A stretch of DNA of 64,000 nucleotides from DASVTR01 sp033855775. GTDB lineage: Bacteria > Acidobacteriota > Blastocatellia > Pyrinomonadales > Pyrinomonadaceae. Of the stretch, positions 1 to 8,033 are shown piece after piece. Under the pieces are notes generated by a model. It worked only from the letters and a program-made list of their open reading frames with translations, was not told the origin of the DNA and did not search any database. Both the position numbers and the translations under genes were made by a program. Positions within the stretch are counted from its first letter, which is position 1. Each line of letters begins with the position of its first letter. Where the stretch lies: NCBI GenBank assembly GCA_033855775.1, contig JAWVFT010000132.1, forward strand, positions 1 to 64,000, given 5' to 3'.

Positions 1-23
1 AAATAGTCCCTTGGAGAACCCCT

Positions 24-485
24 ATGACTGTGTCCAGAAGAAACTTTTTACGCAAGAGCAGCATGATCGCATTGGCCGCGACGCTGCCCCTTAGCTTGTC
101 AACGCTCGGCTCAGGGCAGCAGCAAGGCGGCCCGCCGCCCGGCGTCCCCCCCGCAGCACAGCGCAACCCGCTCTACAATTTCACGCGCTCGACCTTCGCC
201 TCCTACGTCAACAGCGTCTTTATCGTCAACTCCGTGCCGCTGGCCGAGATTGTGCTGGTCGAGGTGAAAGAGACGCCGCTCGTCGTTGACAGGATGGCGA
301 ATAGAACTCCCGTCGGAGAATGCTTTACGCTCGTCTTTCGTGGCCCGGCACAGACGCGCTTCAAGCAGAACACCTATCGTCTTGAGCATGCCTCGCTCGG
401 TCAGTTCGAGTTGTTCCTTGGCCCGACAGACCGCCCCGACAATGAGCATCAATACTACACGGCGGTCATCAACCGGCGGCTCTAA
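24..485 (+). CDS. Tat-exported DUF6916-like protein
   Basis: Predicted exported protein of unknown function, 153 aa. Residues 5-12 (SRRNFLRK) form a twin-arginine signal, followed by a hydrophobic stretch to about residue 30 and a Gly/Pro/Gln-rich linker. The mature part resembles the small DUF6916-type domain: a central strand pair around FTLVFRGP, then YRLEHASLGQFELFLGP and a C-terminal YYTAVINRR. The protein at 1244-1546 has the same landmarks (FSIVFRSPP, YKMEHPQMGTFDLFLVPV, YYEAAFARML), so the two are paralogues, one exported and one cytoplasmic. The ATG has a GGAGA ribosome site 8 bases upstream. In other bacteria such domains sit beside phage-tail-collar (MdpB-like) genes; that context would lie left of the window and cannot be checked here. 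Confidence 0.75.
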   Translation: MTVSRRNFLRKSSMIALAATLPLSLSTLGSGQQQGGPPPGVPPAAQRNPLYNFTRSTFASYVNSVFIVNSVPLAEIVLVEVKETPLVVDRMANRTPVGECFTLVFRGPAQTRFKQNTYRLEHASLGQFELFLGPTDRPDNEHQYYTAVINRRL

Positions 486-559
486 GGGCCGGAAGATTCC
501 CAAGCCGTAAAATAATTTAGAGAAGCAAGGCTGCGATAAACTCGCTCACGCGAAGGCCG

Positions 560-608
560 TGGAGCAGACTCTTTGACGGACTAACTTCCGCCGAAGAGTC
601 TGCGCTCC
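560..608. terminator. hairpin between converging genes
   Basis: A 10-base perfect stem (GCAGACTCTT at 564-573 with AAGAGTCTGC at 594-603) continues outward by about four pairs past a two-base bulge. It lies between the end of the forward gene at 485 and the end of the reverse gene at 693, where a bidirectional terminator is expected. There is no good T tract on either strand, so function is inferred from position and stem only. Confidence 0.4.
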
Positions 609-692
609 GCGCCTCTCGCTCGCTCTGCGCGCGTTCGAGCCGTCGTGTGTCTTGTCTCGTCGTGTGTTTTGTCTTCAGAAGAAGAGGCGAAC

Positions 693-1247
693 TTATTGAA
701 CGGCGTCGCCGTCGTTGCTGCCGTCCTTGCTGTTCCACTCCATCAGCAAGTGCATGCCTTGCTCTTCCGTCTTCCGAAAGCCGAGCCGCTCGAAGAGACG
801 AAGCGAAGGGTTAAAGCTCTCGACGTAGATGCGCAGCGGCCTGCGTGTCCGGGCGGCCTCTTGCATGAGGTTTCGGATGAGCGGGGAGCCGAGTCCGGCG
901 TTGCGGTATTCGGGCAGGATGGTGATGTCTAAGATGCGTATGAACTCGTCTGTCCTGAGCACGTAGAGACGACCGACGGGCTGCCCCGCGAGCTGTATGA
1001 CATCGTGCAGGGCGTCGGGAAAGTTGCTCTGGTAGTGATGCAGTTGCGCGTCAAACTGCATCTTGACGAAGGCCGCGCGCTGCTCTTCGTTCCAGGGCAC
1101 ACGCGCCATCTCTTCCGCGCGCGTGCTGGCATAAACGCGCACGAGAAAGCTCTCGTCCTGCGGCACGACCGGGCGCAGCCTGACCTTCTTGTCCTTATCC
1201 ATTCGCGCTTCTTCGGGCATGGCGTCTTCAGCGTCCGGCTGGCTCAA
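693..1247 (-). CDS. GNAT-family N-acetyltransferase
   Basis: Acetyl-CoA dependent N-acetyltransferase, substrate unknown, 184 aa. The acetyl-CoA binding motif A is clear: LPEYRNAGLGSPLIRNL carries the R-x-x-G-x-G pyrophosphate loop. It is followed by a strand (LRIYVESFNP) and the usual C-terminal helix-strand LFERLGFRKTEEQ. The longest frame starts at a TTG whose codon overlaps the stop of the upstream gene (1244-1546), which suggests translational coupling; ATG codons at 1220 and 1202 are alternatives. It is a paralogue of the acetyltransferase at 1586-2113, sharing VYASTRxxEMA, the W-N-E motif and the MQFxAQ segment. The two flank a DUF6916-like gene, so all three probably act together. Confidence 0.8.
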   Translation of the reverse strand: MSQPDAEDAMPEEARMDKDKKVRLRPVVPQDESFLVRVYASTRAEEMARVPWNEEQRAAFVKMQFDAQLHHYQSNFPDALHDVIQLAGQPVGRLYVLRTDEFIRILDITILPEYRNAGLGSPLIRNLMQEAARTRRPLRIYVESFNPSLRLFERLGFRKTEEQGMHLLMEWNSKDGSNDGDAVQ

Positions 1248-1546
1248 AGCATGCGAGCGAAAGCTGCTTCGTAGTAAAAGCCGTCCGCCTCCTGCCTGAC
1301 AGGCACAAGGAAGAGGTCGAAGGTTCCCATCTGCGGGTGCTCCATCTTGTACATCTGCTGCGGGAGAAAAATGTTCGGCGGGCTGCGAAAGACGATGGAG
1401 AACTGCTCGCGTCCCGGCCCTGAGCCGCTGTCGGTCGCGCTGACCATCAACAACTCCACGGCTTGCGAACCTTCGACGGAGGCTTGAAACGTCGTCTGCA
1501 AGTGTTCGGCAAACGATGCCAGGGTTAAATTCTGAAGTTCAGCCAA
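1244..1546 (-). CDS. small DUF6916-like protein
   Basis: Cytoplasmic protein of 100 aa without a signal peptide, function unknown. It shares a strand pattern with the exported protein at 24-485: FSIVFRSPP, MYKMEHPQMGTFDLFLVPV and a final YYEAAFARML. The start is a TTG with a strong AAGGAG ribosome site just upstream; no ATG would keep the N-terminal helix MAELQNLTLASFAEHL. It overlaps the downstream acetyltransferase by four bases and follows another by about 40 bases, forming a three-gene operon. Similar small domains are known near phage-tail-like collar proteins, so a role in assembling or modifying such a surface protein is possible, but that is inference. Confidence 0.75.
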   Translation of the reverse strand: MAELQNLTLASFAEHLQTTFQASVEGSQAVELLMVSATDSGSGPGREQFSIVFRSPPNIFLPQQMYKMEHPQMGTFDLFLVPVRQEADGFYYEAAFARML

Positions 1547-1585
1547 ACTCGCTCCTTCCGGCCAGGCTTACTTTTAAAGCTGGCT

Positions 1586-2113
1586 CTACTGCTCTGCTGT
1601 CGCCTCGCTGTCATGGTCGGCCCGCGCGGCATCTTCCGCTTTGCTTGCGGGCAGCCACTCCATCGTGAAATGCGTGTCGCTCTCGCCGGTCAGGGAAAAG
1701 CCCAGTCGTTCGTAGAGACGACGCGCCCCGTCGTTATCCTTCGCCACGCGCAGACGAAGCGGCAGCCCCGACGCACCGGCTTGAGCCTGCAACTCTTTAA
1801 CCAGAAATCGCCCCGCGCCGCTGCTGCGATACTCAGGCAGGAGCGCGATGTCCGTCAAGCGCAGTTCCGCGTCGTTGCGAAAGACAATCATTCTTCCAGC
1901 CGGGCTTTCGTCGCAGAGGATAATCGAGTGTTCGGCGCCGGGAAACTGCCATTCGTAGGCGCGCTGCTGCGCGTTGAACTGCATCCGCAGAAAGGCTTCC
2001 TGCTGTGGCTCGTTCCAGCCCCACGCGGCCATCTCGTCGCGGCGCGTGCTGGCGTAAACTTGATAGAGAAAAGGCTCGTCGTCGGGGCCGCATGGGCGCA
2101 GGCAGATTTTCAT
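1586..2113 (-). CDS. GNAT-family N-acetyltransferase
   Basis: Acetyl-CoA dependent acetyltransferase, 175 aa, substrate unknown. Motif A is visible as LPEYRSSGAGRFLVKEL (R-x-x-G-x-G), motif B as RLYERLGFSLTGESDTHFTMEW. The first 50 residues match the paralogue at 693-1247 (VYASTRRDEMAAWGWNEPQQEAFLRMQF). It is the first gene of the reverse-strand group. The 280 bases upstream (2114-2392) hold no other supported gene and should contain the operon promoter, though I could not pick convincing -35/-10 boxes. Confidence 0.8.
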   Translation of the reverse strand: MKICLRPCGPDDEPFLYQVYASTRRDEMAAWGWNEPQQEAFLRMQFNAQQRAYEWQFPGAEHSIILCDESPAGRMIVFRNDAELRLTDIALLPEYRSSGAGRFLVKELQAQAGASGLPLRLRVAKDNDGARRLYERLGFSLTGESDTHFTMEWLPASKAEDAARADHDSEATAEQ

Positions 2114-2392
2114 GACGGCGTTTTAGGCGTTGCTCTTTCAAAGGCTCCGGCTGAACTCTCAAAACAAGGCTGACGAAAATATCACGCGAAGGAAAAACAG
2201 GGCAAGCATGAACACGTGACCATCGAGGCAGGGGAAGCGGATTCGGCAACGCGAAGGACGTTTGAGGGCGAGAGCGACACGGACAAACTTCAAGGCCGCC
2301 TGGAACCGGAACCGTGCGAGCGCGATTGACGTAGAGCGCGGCTGCTGCCGCCGCCGCCAGCCACAGCTTGCGGGCGGGAGACAGGCCGCCGT

Positions 2393-2620
2393 TTACGTTT
2401 CGCTCGGACGGGGCAACTGTTCCTTGAACAAGTTATTGAAAGCGCGCTTGGCGTCGTGCTGGCCGCGCTGCTGAAACTCCCTGACCCAGTTTGAGACTGT
2501 AGTTTTGATGACTCGCGCCGAAGAATCCGCCGCGGGTTGCGCCGTCGCGTTGGCCGTCGTTTCCGCCTGGGCGTCTTTCTGTCCGCGTTTGATGATTCGC
2601 ACAAAGGGCTTCATCGCCAT
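2393..2620 (-). CDS. small hypothetical protein
   Basis: Short protein of 75 aa, unrecognised. It begins with a basic segment (MKPFVRIIKRGQ), has an Ala/Thr-rich middle and ends with an amphipathic helix-like stretch (TTVSNWVREFQQR, then AFNNLFKEQ). No membrane segment or signal peptide. I accept it as real because an AAGGAG ribosome site stands 12 bases before the ATG and the product has a balanced composition. It overlaps the long forward frame that runs into the metallophosphoesterase, but the real start of that gene is at 2817, so there is no true overlap. Confidence 0.55.
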   Translation of the reverse strand: MAMKPFVRIIKRGQKDAQAETTANATAQPAADSSARVIKTTVSNWVREFQQRGQHDAKRAFNNLFKEQLPRPSET

Positions 2621-2816
2621 GATGTTTTCGCGCTCCTTAATCGTTTACCGGGGCTTCTACATCTATAACGCGCAAAGCGGGGCGAATATGAATCACGACG
2701 ACAAATATTTTTTTCGGGCGGCAAATATTCTTTTTTCGGTCAGCGCGCCTGACGAGTTTCAACTGGAAATTCCGGCCCTCTTCTGCGCCGGAGCCTCCGC
2801 GTTATACAATCCGCGC

Positions 2817-3680
2817 GTGACGTTGCAACGCCATCTCAAATTCGATTGGACGCGCCGCCGTTTCTTGCGCGGGCTGGCCGCCGCGCCGCTCGTCGCCCTT
2901 TCGGCCACGACCGCCTACAGCACGCTCATAGAGCCTTACGCTTATCAACTCTCCGAGACGGACATCTTCATCCGCGACCTGCCCGCCGCCTTTGATGGTT
3001 TTCGCATCGCGCAGATTTCCGATGTCCATCACAGCCGCATCGTCGGGATAGAAGAAGTGCGCCGCGTCGTCTCTCTAACTCAAGGCGCGAAGCCCGACAT
3101 GATTGTGCTGACCGGCGACTACACCACAGCCTACCGTCGTTACGTAGAGCCTTGCGCCGAAGCCCTCGCAGACCTCAACGCGCCCGCGGGCGTCTGGGCC
3201 GTGCTCGGCAATCATGACCACTACACAGACCCGCAGTTGACCACACGCGCTCTCGAACGCGCGCGCATCAGCGTGCTCAACAACGCCAACACGCGCATTC
3301 GGCGCGGCGGCGATGAGCTACAACTCGTCGGGATTGATGATTGGGATTGGAATGGAACCGACTGGCCGCGCGCTTTCCACGGCGTCGAACAAGCGCGCCC
3401 AAGCCTCTTGCTCTCGCACCAGCCGCGCGTGCTCGACCTGGCCGAAACGCGCAACGTCTCGCTCATCCTCAGCGGCCACACGCACGGCGGGCAAATCAGC
3501 TTGCCCTTCATCGGCGCTCCCGCCCGCTTCTCAAAGCAACTCAAGTACCTGCGCGGACTCTACGAACAGGGCGGCACGCAACTCTACGTCTCGCGCGGCA
3601 CGGGCGTCATCGGCCTCCCCGTCCGCCTCGGCGTCCCGCCCGAAATCGCTATCCTTCGTCTCAGACGGAAAGAGCAGTGA
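2817..3680 (+). CDS. exported metallophosphoesterase (YkuE/LpxG-like)
   Basis: Calcineurin-like phosphoesterase, 287 aa from the GTG start I chose. All five metal-binding blocks are present in order: ISDVHH, LTGDYT, LGNHDH, LLSHQP and LSGHTHGGQ. The N-terminus (RRRFLRGLAAAPLVALSATT) is a twin-arginine type signal, so it probably works outside the cytoplasmic membrane, like YkuE-type enzymes acting on nucleotides or lipid pyrophosphates; the substrate is not predictable. The frame is open back to 2505, but the extra 104 residues look non-coding. A TATACAAT box ends 6 bases before the GTG, and no ribosome site is seen, so a leaderless transcript is possible. The TGA stop lies inside the intergenic repeat that follows. 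Confidence 0.85.
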   Translation: MTLQRHLKFDWTRRRFLRGLAAAPLVALSATTAYSTLIEPYAYQLSETDIFIRDLPAAFDGFRIAQISDVHHSRIVGIEEVRRVVSLTQGAKPDMIVLTGDYTTAYRRYVEPCAEALADLNAPAGVWAVLGNHDHYTDPQLTTRALERARISVLNNANTRIRRGGDELQLVGIDDWDWNGTDWPRAFHGVEQARPSLLLSHQPRVLDLAETRNVSLILSGHTHGGQISLPFIGAPARFSKQLKYLRGLYEQGGTQLYVSRGTGVIGLPVRLGVPPEIAILRLRRKEQ

Positions 3681-3813
3681 CGAGTGATGAATGACAAGTG
3701 ACGAGCAAGAAAAGCGGACGTGTTTGAGGAATAGCCAACGCACAAGAACGAGTGATGAATGACAAGTGACGAGCAAGAAGGTCTTAACTCGTCACTTGTC
3801 ACTCATCACTGTC
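3675..3813. repeat. family A syllabic inverted repeat, copy 1
   Basis: The space between two converging genes is filled by a repeat made of 7-base syllables (GTGACGA, GTGATGA, GTGACAA). A 31-base unit at 3681-3711 recurs exactly at 3749-3779, and the right arm 3788-3811 is its reverse complement with one mismatch over 23 bases. The outer ends are CAGTGAC inward from both sides. The left end provides the TGA stop of the phosphoesterase (3678-3680), and the right end abuts the TAA of the Spy-like gene. It can fold into a long stem and may serve as a bidirectional terminator. Confidence 0.85.
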
Positions 3814-4344
3814 TTACTGCTTCTCTTCCTGCTCCGAGCGGTGACGGGCGCGTCGTTCTTCATGACGGGCCTTGCGCTCAGCTTTCATCTGTTCGAGCTT
3901 GGCGCGTTGCTCCGGCGTCAACAGGGCCAGGACTTCCGTGTGGGCGCGCTGCATTGACTCGCGTATCTCTCCGCCCAGTTGTTTGGCGCGCTCTGTGTTC
4001 GCTTCCGACCAGGCCCCGTCCTGCTGCCCGTACTGCTCGTGCATCTGGCGCAAGGCTTCGCGCTGCGGCTTCGTGCTCTCGGCGGCGCGCTCGATGATGG
4101 CGCGCGCCTGTTGCTGCTGCGCTTCCGTCAAGTCCAACTCGTGCAGGGCGCGCATCATGCCGCCCATCCGACGCTCGCGTCCTTCGCCCGGCCCGCCGCG
4201 CCGCGCCCCGCGCTCGCGCTGCATCCTGCCGGGCACGCTGTCCTGTTGTCCCGCCGGTTGCTCCTGCGCAAACGCGCTCGCCGCGCAGCACAGCGCGATG
4301 ATGAAGCCCAAGCTGATTTTCGTTAATTTGCTGTCGAAAGACAT
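3814..4344 (-). CDS. Spy/CpxP-like periplasmic LTXXQ protein
   Basis: Small exported helical protein, 176 aa. A Sec signal peptide (KISLGFIIALCCAASAFA, cleavage near residue 26) is followed by a Gly/Arg-rich linker and a helical body with the two LTxxQ signatures of the Spy/CpxP family: LDLTEAQQQQ near residue 72 and LLTPEQRAKLEQM near 141. The C-terminal 25 residues are a charged E/R/H-rich helix. Members of this family act as periplasmic chaperones or sense envelope stress and metals. The ATG has AAGGAGAA upstream. It diverges from dxs; the 363-base gap between them is described with the dxs promoter. The coding match is good, the exact role is inferred from the family. Confidence 0.8.
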   Translation of the reverse strand: MSFDSKLTKISLGFIIALCCAASAFAQEQPAGQQDSVPGRMQRERGARRGGPGEGRERRMGGMMRALHELDLTEAQQQQARAIIERAAESTKPQREALRQMHEQYGQQDGAWSEANTERAKQLGGEIRESMQRAHTEVLALLTPEQRAKLEQMKAERKARHEERRARHRSEQEEKQ

Positions 4345-4548
4345 CTGTTCTAATTCTCCTTGCCAGTTTAATGATTGACGATTTGACGACGCGCGCTCGC
4401 TTTGTCAGGATTGCTGTCCCTTTGAGAGCGCGCCACTCTTGAGAGTGTTGTCCATTTAGACGAGCCGCCGCCCGCTTTGGTCTGGAAAGTTTGAGCTTCG
4501 CGCCCTCCATCGTTCAAGGCCACGGCGACGGGCTCGAAGCGAAAAGGC

Positions 4549-4577
4549 TTGACCGGCTTTCGCTAAAGCGTTATAAA
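4549..4577 (+). promoter_or_regulatory. sigma70-type promoter upstream of dxs
   Basis: TTGACC at 4549-4554 and TATAAA at 4572-4577 are separated by exactly 17 bases, a near-consensus vegetative promoter about 130 bases ahead of the dxs ATG. The rest of the 4345-4707 gap holds no gene. A second possible -10 (TTACAAT at 4690-4696) lies close to the start codon. Confidence 0.6.
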
Positions 4578-4640
4578 GGGCTTTGCGATTTAAAGCAAAC
4601 GCGACAGGGCTTAGTTTGCAGCACAAGTTTGGCGCTTATC

Positions 4641-4658
4641 TCACACTCGATTGTGAGC
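4641..4658. promoter_or_regulatory. operator-like inverted repeat before dxs
   Basis: CTCACA and TGTGAG are a 6-base inverted repeat with a 6-base gap, placed between the TTGACC/TATAAA promoter and dxs. The adjoining TTTTTGTGAGATAG (about 4657-4670) resembles CTTTATGTGAGATAG at about 17105-17118 ahead of the DNA polymerase gene. A shared regulator is possible but unproven. Confidence 0.3.
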
Positions 4659-4707
4659 TTTTTGTGAGATAGCAAAAGACGAATGGCCAAGTTACAATGG
4701 GAGCGCA

Positions 4708-6633
4708 ATGAAACTCTTACAGACTATTGATTCGCCAGCCGATCTGCGGCGTTTGCGTCCTGAGCAGTTGCAGGAAGTCGCGAGCGAGATTCGCCAGCAC
4801 ATACTGGAAACGATGTCGCGCATCGGTGGCCACACGGGCGCGTCGCTCGGAGCCGTCGAGTTGGCTGTCGCGCTCCACTACGCGTTTGAGACGCCGGCCG
4901 ACCGCGTTGTCTGGGACGTGGGCCATCAAGCTTACGCGCACAAGATTCTGACGGGGCGGCGCGACCAGTTATCGAGCATCAAGCAGTATGGCGGGCTGTC
5001 CGGCTTTCTCAAGCGTGAAGAGTCAGACTACGACACGTTCGGGGCGGGCCACGCTTCGACCTCTCTGTCCGCCGCGCTCGGCATGGCTATCGCACGCGAC
5101 CGACAAGGCCAATCGCATCACGTCTGCGCCGTCATCGGCGATGCCAGCCTCGCGGGCGGAATGGCGATGGAAGCCATCAATCAGGCTGGACACTTGAAGA
5201 CGCGGCTCATCGTGCTCTTAAACGATAACGAGATGTCGATTGCGCCGGCGGTCGGAGCCTTGACGGGCTATCTCAATCGCTTGCGCGGAGCGCAAGGGTA
5301 TCATCGCTTCAAGGATGAAGTGGGCGAGACGTTGCTCTCCATCCCGACGTTTGGCGAGCGGCTGCATCATGCCGCCAAGACCGTGAAGGATGCGCTGGCG
5401 GCGGCGGTCTTGCCGGGCGCGCTCGTCAGCGAGCTTGGCTTCAAATACATCGGCTACGTTGACGGCCATAATCCGCGCGCGCTCGTCGCGGCTTTGCGCG
5501 AAGCTCAACAGATAAAGGACGGCCCCGTCATCGTTCATGCTTTGACGACCAAGGGCAAAGGGTATCCGGCGGGCGAGAAGAACTACTACGCATGGCACGC
5601 GACCGGCCCGTTTGATTTGGCGACCGGCCAGCCCGTTAAGTCCGCGAAGGCTTCCGCTCCGGCTTACACGCAGGTCTTCGGGCAGACGATGTGCGAGTTG
5701 ATGGCGAAGGATGAAAAGATTGTGGCCTTGACGGCGGCGATGCCGGACGGCACGGGCGTTGACCAAATTCTGGTCAACTTTCCCGAGCGCGCCTTCGATG
5801 TCGGCATCGCGGAGCAACACTGCGTCACCTTTGCGGGCGGCATGGCTTGCGAAGGACTCAAACCCGTCGCCACCATCTACTCGACTTTTCTGCAACGCGC
5901 CTACGATCAGGTGATGCACGACATCTGCATACAGAAGTTGAACGTCACGTTTGCGATGGACAGGGCCGGAATCGTCGGCGGCGACGGCCCGACGCATCAC
6001 GGCCTGCTCGACATCGCTTACCTCAGACCGATGCCGAACATGATTGTCATGGCTCCGAAGGACGAAGGCGAGATGCGCGACATGATGTTGACGGCCATCG
6101 AGTATAACGGCCCGGCGGCGTTGCGTTATCCGCGCGGCAACGGCGTCGGCTGCGACATCAGCCGCGCGCCGCAAACGTTGGAAATCGGCAAAGGCGAAAT
6201 CCTGCGCGATGGCGGCGGTGATGTGGCGATTGTCGCTTATGGCTCGATGGTCTATCCGTCCCTGAAGGCGGCGGAGCAGTTGGCCGCCGACGGCATTGAA
6301 ACGACGGTCGTCAACGCGCGTTTCGTCAAACCGCTCGACGCAGGATTGCTGCTCGCTCTGGCGCGCACGCGGCGGCTCATCGTGACGGTTGAGGAAGCGT
6401 ATCTGGCGGGCGGTTTCGGCTCAGCCGTGATGGAGCTTTTGGAAGAGAACGGCTTGCAAGACCAAGTGCGCGTCGTGCGGATGGGCGTGCCTGACCGCCT
6501 CGTCACGCACGGCGACCCGAAGCTGCTGCTCGCCAAGTACGGCCTCGACCCGGATGGCATTTACACGCGCGTTAAGGAGAGCGTCGAAGTGCTCGAAGAC
6601 CGCCGCGCCAAGCGGCAGAAGGCGCATAGATAA
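4708..6633 (+). CDS. dxs: 1-deoxy-D-xylulose-5-phosphate synthase
   Basis: Cytoplasmic thiamine-diphosphate enzyme that joins pyruvate and glyceraldehyde 3-phosphate to give DXP, the first step of the MEP isoprenoid pathway and a source for thiamine and pyridoxal. 641 aa, the usual size. Family marks: GGHTGASLG near residue 40, WDVGHQAYAHKIL near 69, the TPP/Mg motif GDASLAGGMAMEAIN at 144-158 with the downstream LNDNEMSI, VGIAEQH with the catalytic Glu near 370, DRAGIVGGDGPTHHG near 420, and a transketolase C-terminal domain (VEEAYLAGGFGSAV). The ATG has GGGAG upstream. It stands alone, with no other MEP gene beside it. Undecaprenyl carriers for the polysaccharide locus downstream depend on this pathway, but linkage may be chance. 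Confidence 0.97.
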   Translation: MKLLQTIDSPADLRRLRPEQLQEVASEIRQHILETMSRIGGHTGASLGAVELAVALHYAFETPADRVVWDVGHQAYAHKILTGRRDQLSSIKQYGGLSGFLKREESDYDTFGAGHASTSLSAALGMAIARDRQGQSHHVCAVIGDASLAGGMAMEAINQAGHLKTRLIVLLNDNEMSIAPAVGALTGYLNRLRGAQGYHRFKDEVGETLLSIPTFGERLHHAAKTVKDALAAAVLPGALVSELGFKYIGYVDGHNPRALVAALREAQQIKDGPVIVHALTTKGKGYPAGEKNYYAWHATGPFDLATGQPVKSAKASAPAYTQVFGQTMCELMAKDEKIVALTAAMPDGTGVDQILVNFPERAFDVGIAEQHCVTFAGGMACEGLKPVATIYSTFLQRAYDQVMHDICIQKLNVTFAMDRAGIVGGDGPTHHGLLDIAYLRPMPNMIVMAPKDEGEMRDMMLTAIEYNGPAALRYPRGNGVGCDISRAPQTLEIGKGEILRDGGGDVAIVAYGSMVYPSLKAAEQLAADGIETTVVNARFVKPLDAGLLLALARTRRLIVTVEEAYLAGGFGSAVMELLEENGLQDQVRVVRMGVPDRLVTHGDPKLLLAKYGLDPDGIYTRVKESVEVLEDRRAKRQKAHR

Positions 6634-6999
6634 ACTTGCGAAGCGGAGGCGTGCCGTGCGAGTTGCATGAAAGCCTCGCTCGCTAGTCGTTCAACGTTCG
6701 CGGCGCGTCGTTTTCATCGCTTGCGCCCAAATCCTTTTCACTCGCGCTCGCCCGTTGTCGCAAATGGGCGAGCGCATTGTTTTTGTGCACGAGATGGAAT
6801 CAATGGAGCGCGCTCGCGGCCCACTAACGGGCCTTCTCGTGCATCAAAGTTTGGCGCCGGGGAAGCGTTTTACAGTAGTTTACGGGCAAGCAGCGTTTTG
6901 CCGTCCTCGCGTGGCCTCGTTTTTGCTATTCTAATTGGCAACAAAGTTGGAACGGATGTCCCCCGCATCTTCGGCAGTTAAGAGCAAACTTTAAATACG
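6634..6999 (+). other. 366-base gap without a supported gene
   Basis: A 104-aa open frame at 6667-6981 has an implausible composition and no ribosome site, so I reject it. A TATTCTAAT stretch near 6927-6935 could be the -10 box for the gene at 7000, but no matching -35 is visible. Nothing else is recognised. Confidence 0.4.
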
Positions 7000-7863
7000 A
7001 TGGAACAGAGACGAAAAATTATTATTCCGACCGGCGCAGACGGCGATGAGACGCTTTCGACGCCGCATTTCGATGCCGAGGCGACGCTGGCCGCGCGCCC
7101 CGTCGTGCCTTTGGCAGACGCGCTTGGGCCGACGCCGGAAACGGCTTACGCCGCAGCGCCGCGCGGCGATGTTGACGTGCCGCGCGCGGCTCTCACGTCG
7201 CCACCGTCGTCGCCCTGGAACCGCTCGACTCTCGCTTTGATTATCCTCGCCGCCGTTGGCATCGGCGTCGCCAGCGGCCTCGCCATAGGCTTTTACCAGA
7301 CCAGCCGGAAGACGACCGCCACGGCGACAACTCCGGCAACGGTCGTCGCGCAGCCAAACGTGAGCGAGCAGCCGCAGCAAGCGACCGTGCAACAGCCGCC
7401 CGCGCCGCCGCAGACAACTGAGGTTGCGCAACAGCCGGAACAGCAAGTCGAGCCGGAAGCGGAAGCGAGCATTCCTGATGCTCCGGCGGAGAAAGAGAAG
7501 GAGAAGACGGCGAGCGCGGCGGCGAAGAATCGTGACGATAACGACGATGCTCGCGGCGACGATAAGCAGGCATCGCGCGACAACAATCGCAGGCGTGACG
7601 AAGAGCGAGCGGCGCCTCCGGCCATGCGTGACCGGCGCGTGGTTGACCCCGCTCGTGATGAGCGCGACGAACGCGATGCGCGCGATGAAGAGGACGCGCG
7701 CAGGGCCGAGCGCAAAGAGCAGCGGCGTGAAGAGCGAAGAGCCGAACGCCGTCGCCAGCGCGAAGATGATAATGACGGCCCAATCAATGTTCCGCGCAAC
7801 GTCGAACACGCGCGGCAGGAAATCAACCGCATCCGCGACATCTTCGAAGGCCGGCAGCCTTAA
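7000..7863 (+). CDS. single-pass membrane protein with low-complexity tail
   Basis: Unrecognised protein of 287 aa. Residues 1-70 are a Pro/Ala-rich, mildly acidic cytoplasmic part. Residues 75-98 (RSTLALIILAAVGIGVASGL) form the only membrane helix. After it comes a Thr/Gln/Pro/Ala-rich linker (about 100-155) and then a long stretch of alternating Arg, Asp and Glu (about 160-260) likely to be extended or coiled. It ends with a conserved-looking helix, NVEHARQEINRIRDIFEGRQP. The order suggests a signal-anchor protein with the charged tail in the periplasm, but no family can be named. The ATG opens MEQRRKIIIP; no strong ribosome site is seen. TlyA follows after a repeat element. Confidence 0.7.
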   Translation: MEQRRKIIIPTGADGDETLSTPHFDAEATLAARPVVPLADALGPTPETAYAAAPRGDVDVPRAALTSPPSSPWNRSTLALIILAAVGIGVASGLAIGFYQTSRKTTATATTPATVVAQPNVSEQPQQATVQQPPAPPQTTEVAQQPEQQVEPEAEASIPDAPAEKEKEKTASAAAKNRDDNDDARGDDKQASRDNNRRRDEERAAPPAMRDRRVVDPARDERDERDARDEEDARRAERKEQRREERRAERRRQREDDNDGPINVPRNVEHARQEINRIRDIFEGRQP

Positions 7864-8033
7864 GTAAAAAAGTCCAAGGTCTTAAAGTCCAATGTCCAAA
7901 GTCAGGAAAGCTTCGGCTCTCTGACTTTGGACATTGCGCTTTAGGCTCAAGCATAAATCCGTGGTTGAGAGTCGTTCTGCGTCGCGTTCGAGTTTGACTT
8001 TTAGACTTTGGCCGTTGGACATTTGCTGTCGGC
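7864..8033. repeat. family C syllabic inverted repeat, copy 1
   Basis: Built from the syllables AAAGTCCAA, TGTCCAAAGTC and AAGGTC. Inner arms CAATGTCCAAAGTCAG (7890-7905) and its reverse complement (about 7918-7933) face each other over a short loop. A third arm near 7995-8024 again reads as the complement of the left side and ends about ten bases before the tlyA ATG. The left end follows directly on the TAA of the preceding gene. A second copy with a perfect 32-base stem is at 60683-60760. Confidence 0.8.

Noticed and set aside
2505..2816. N-terminal extension of the metallophosphoesterase
   Set aside because: The extra 104 residues have no protein-like pattern and would place the twin-arginine signal inside the protein.
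6667..6981. Forward open frame of 104 codons after dxs
   Set aside because: Arg/Ser-rich with no recognisable pattern, no ribosome site, and not near any related gene.
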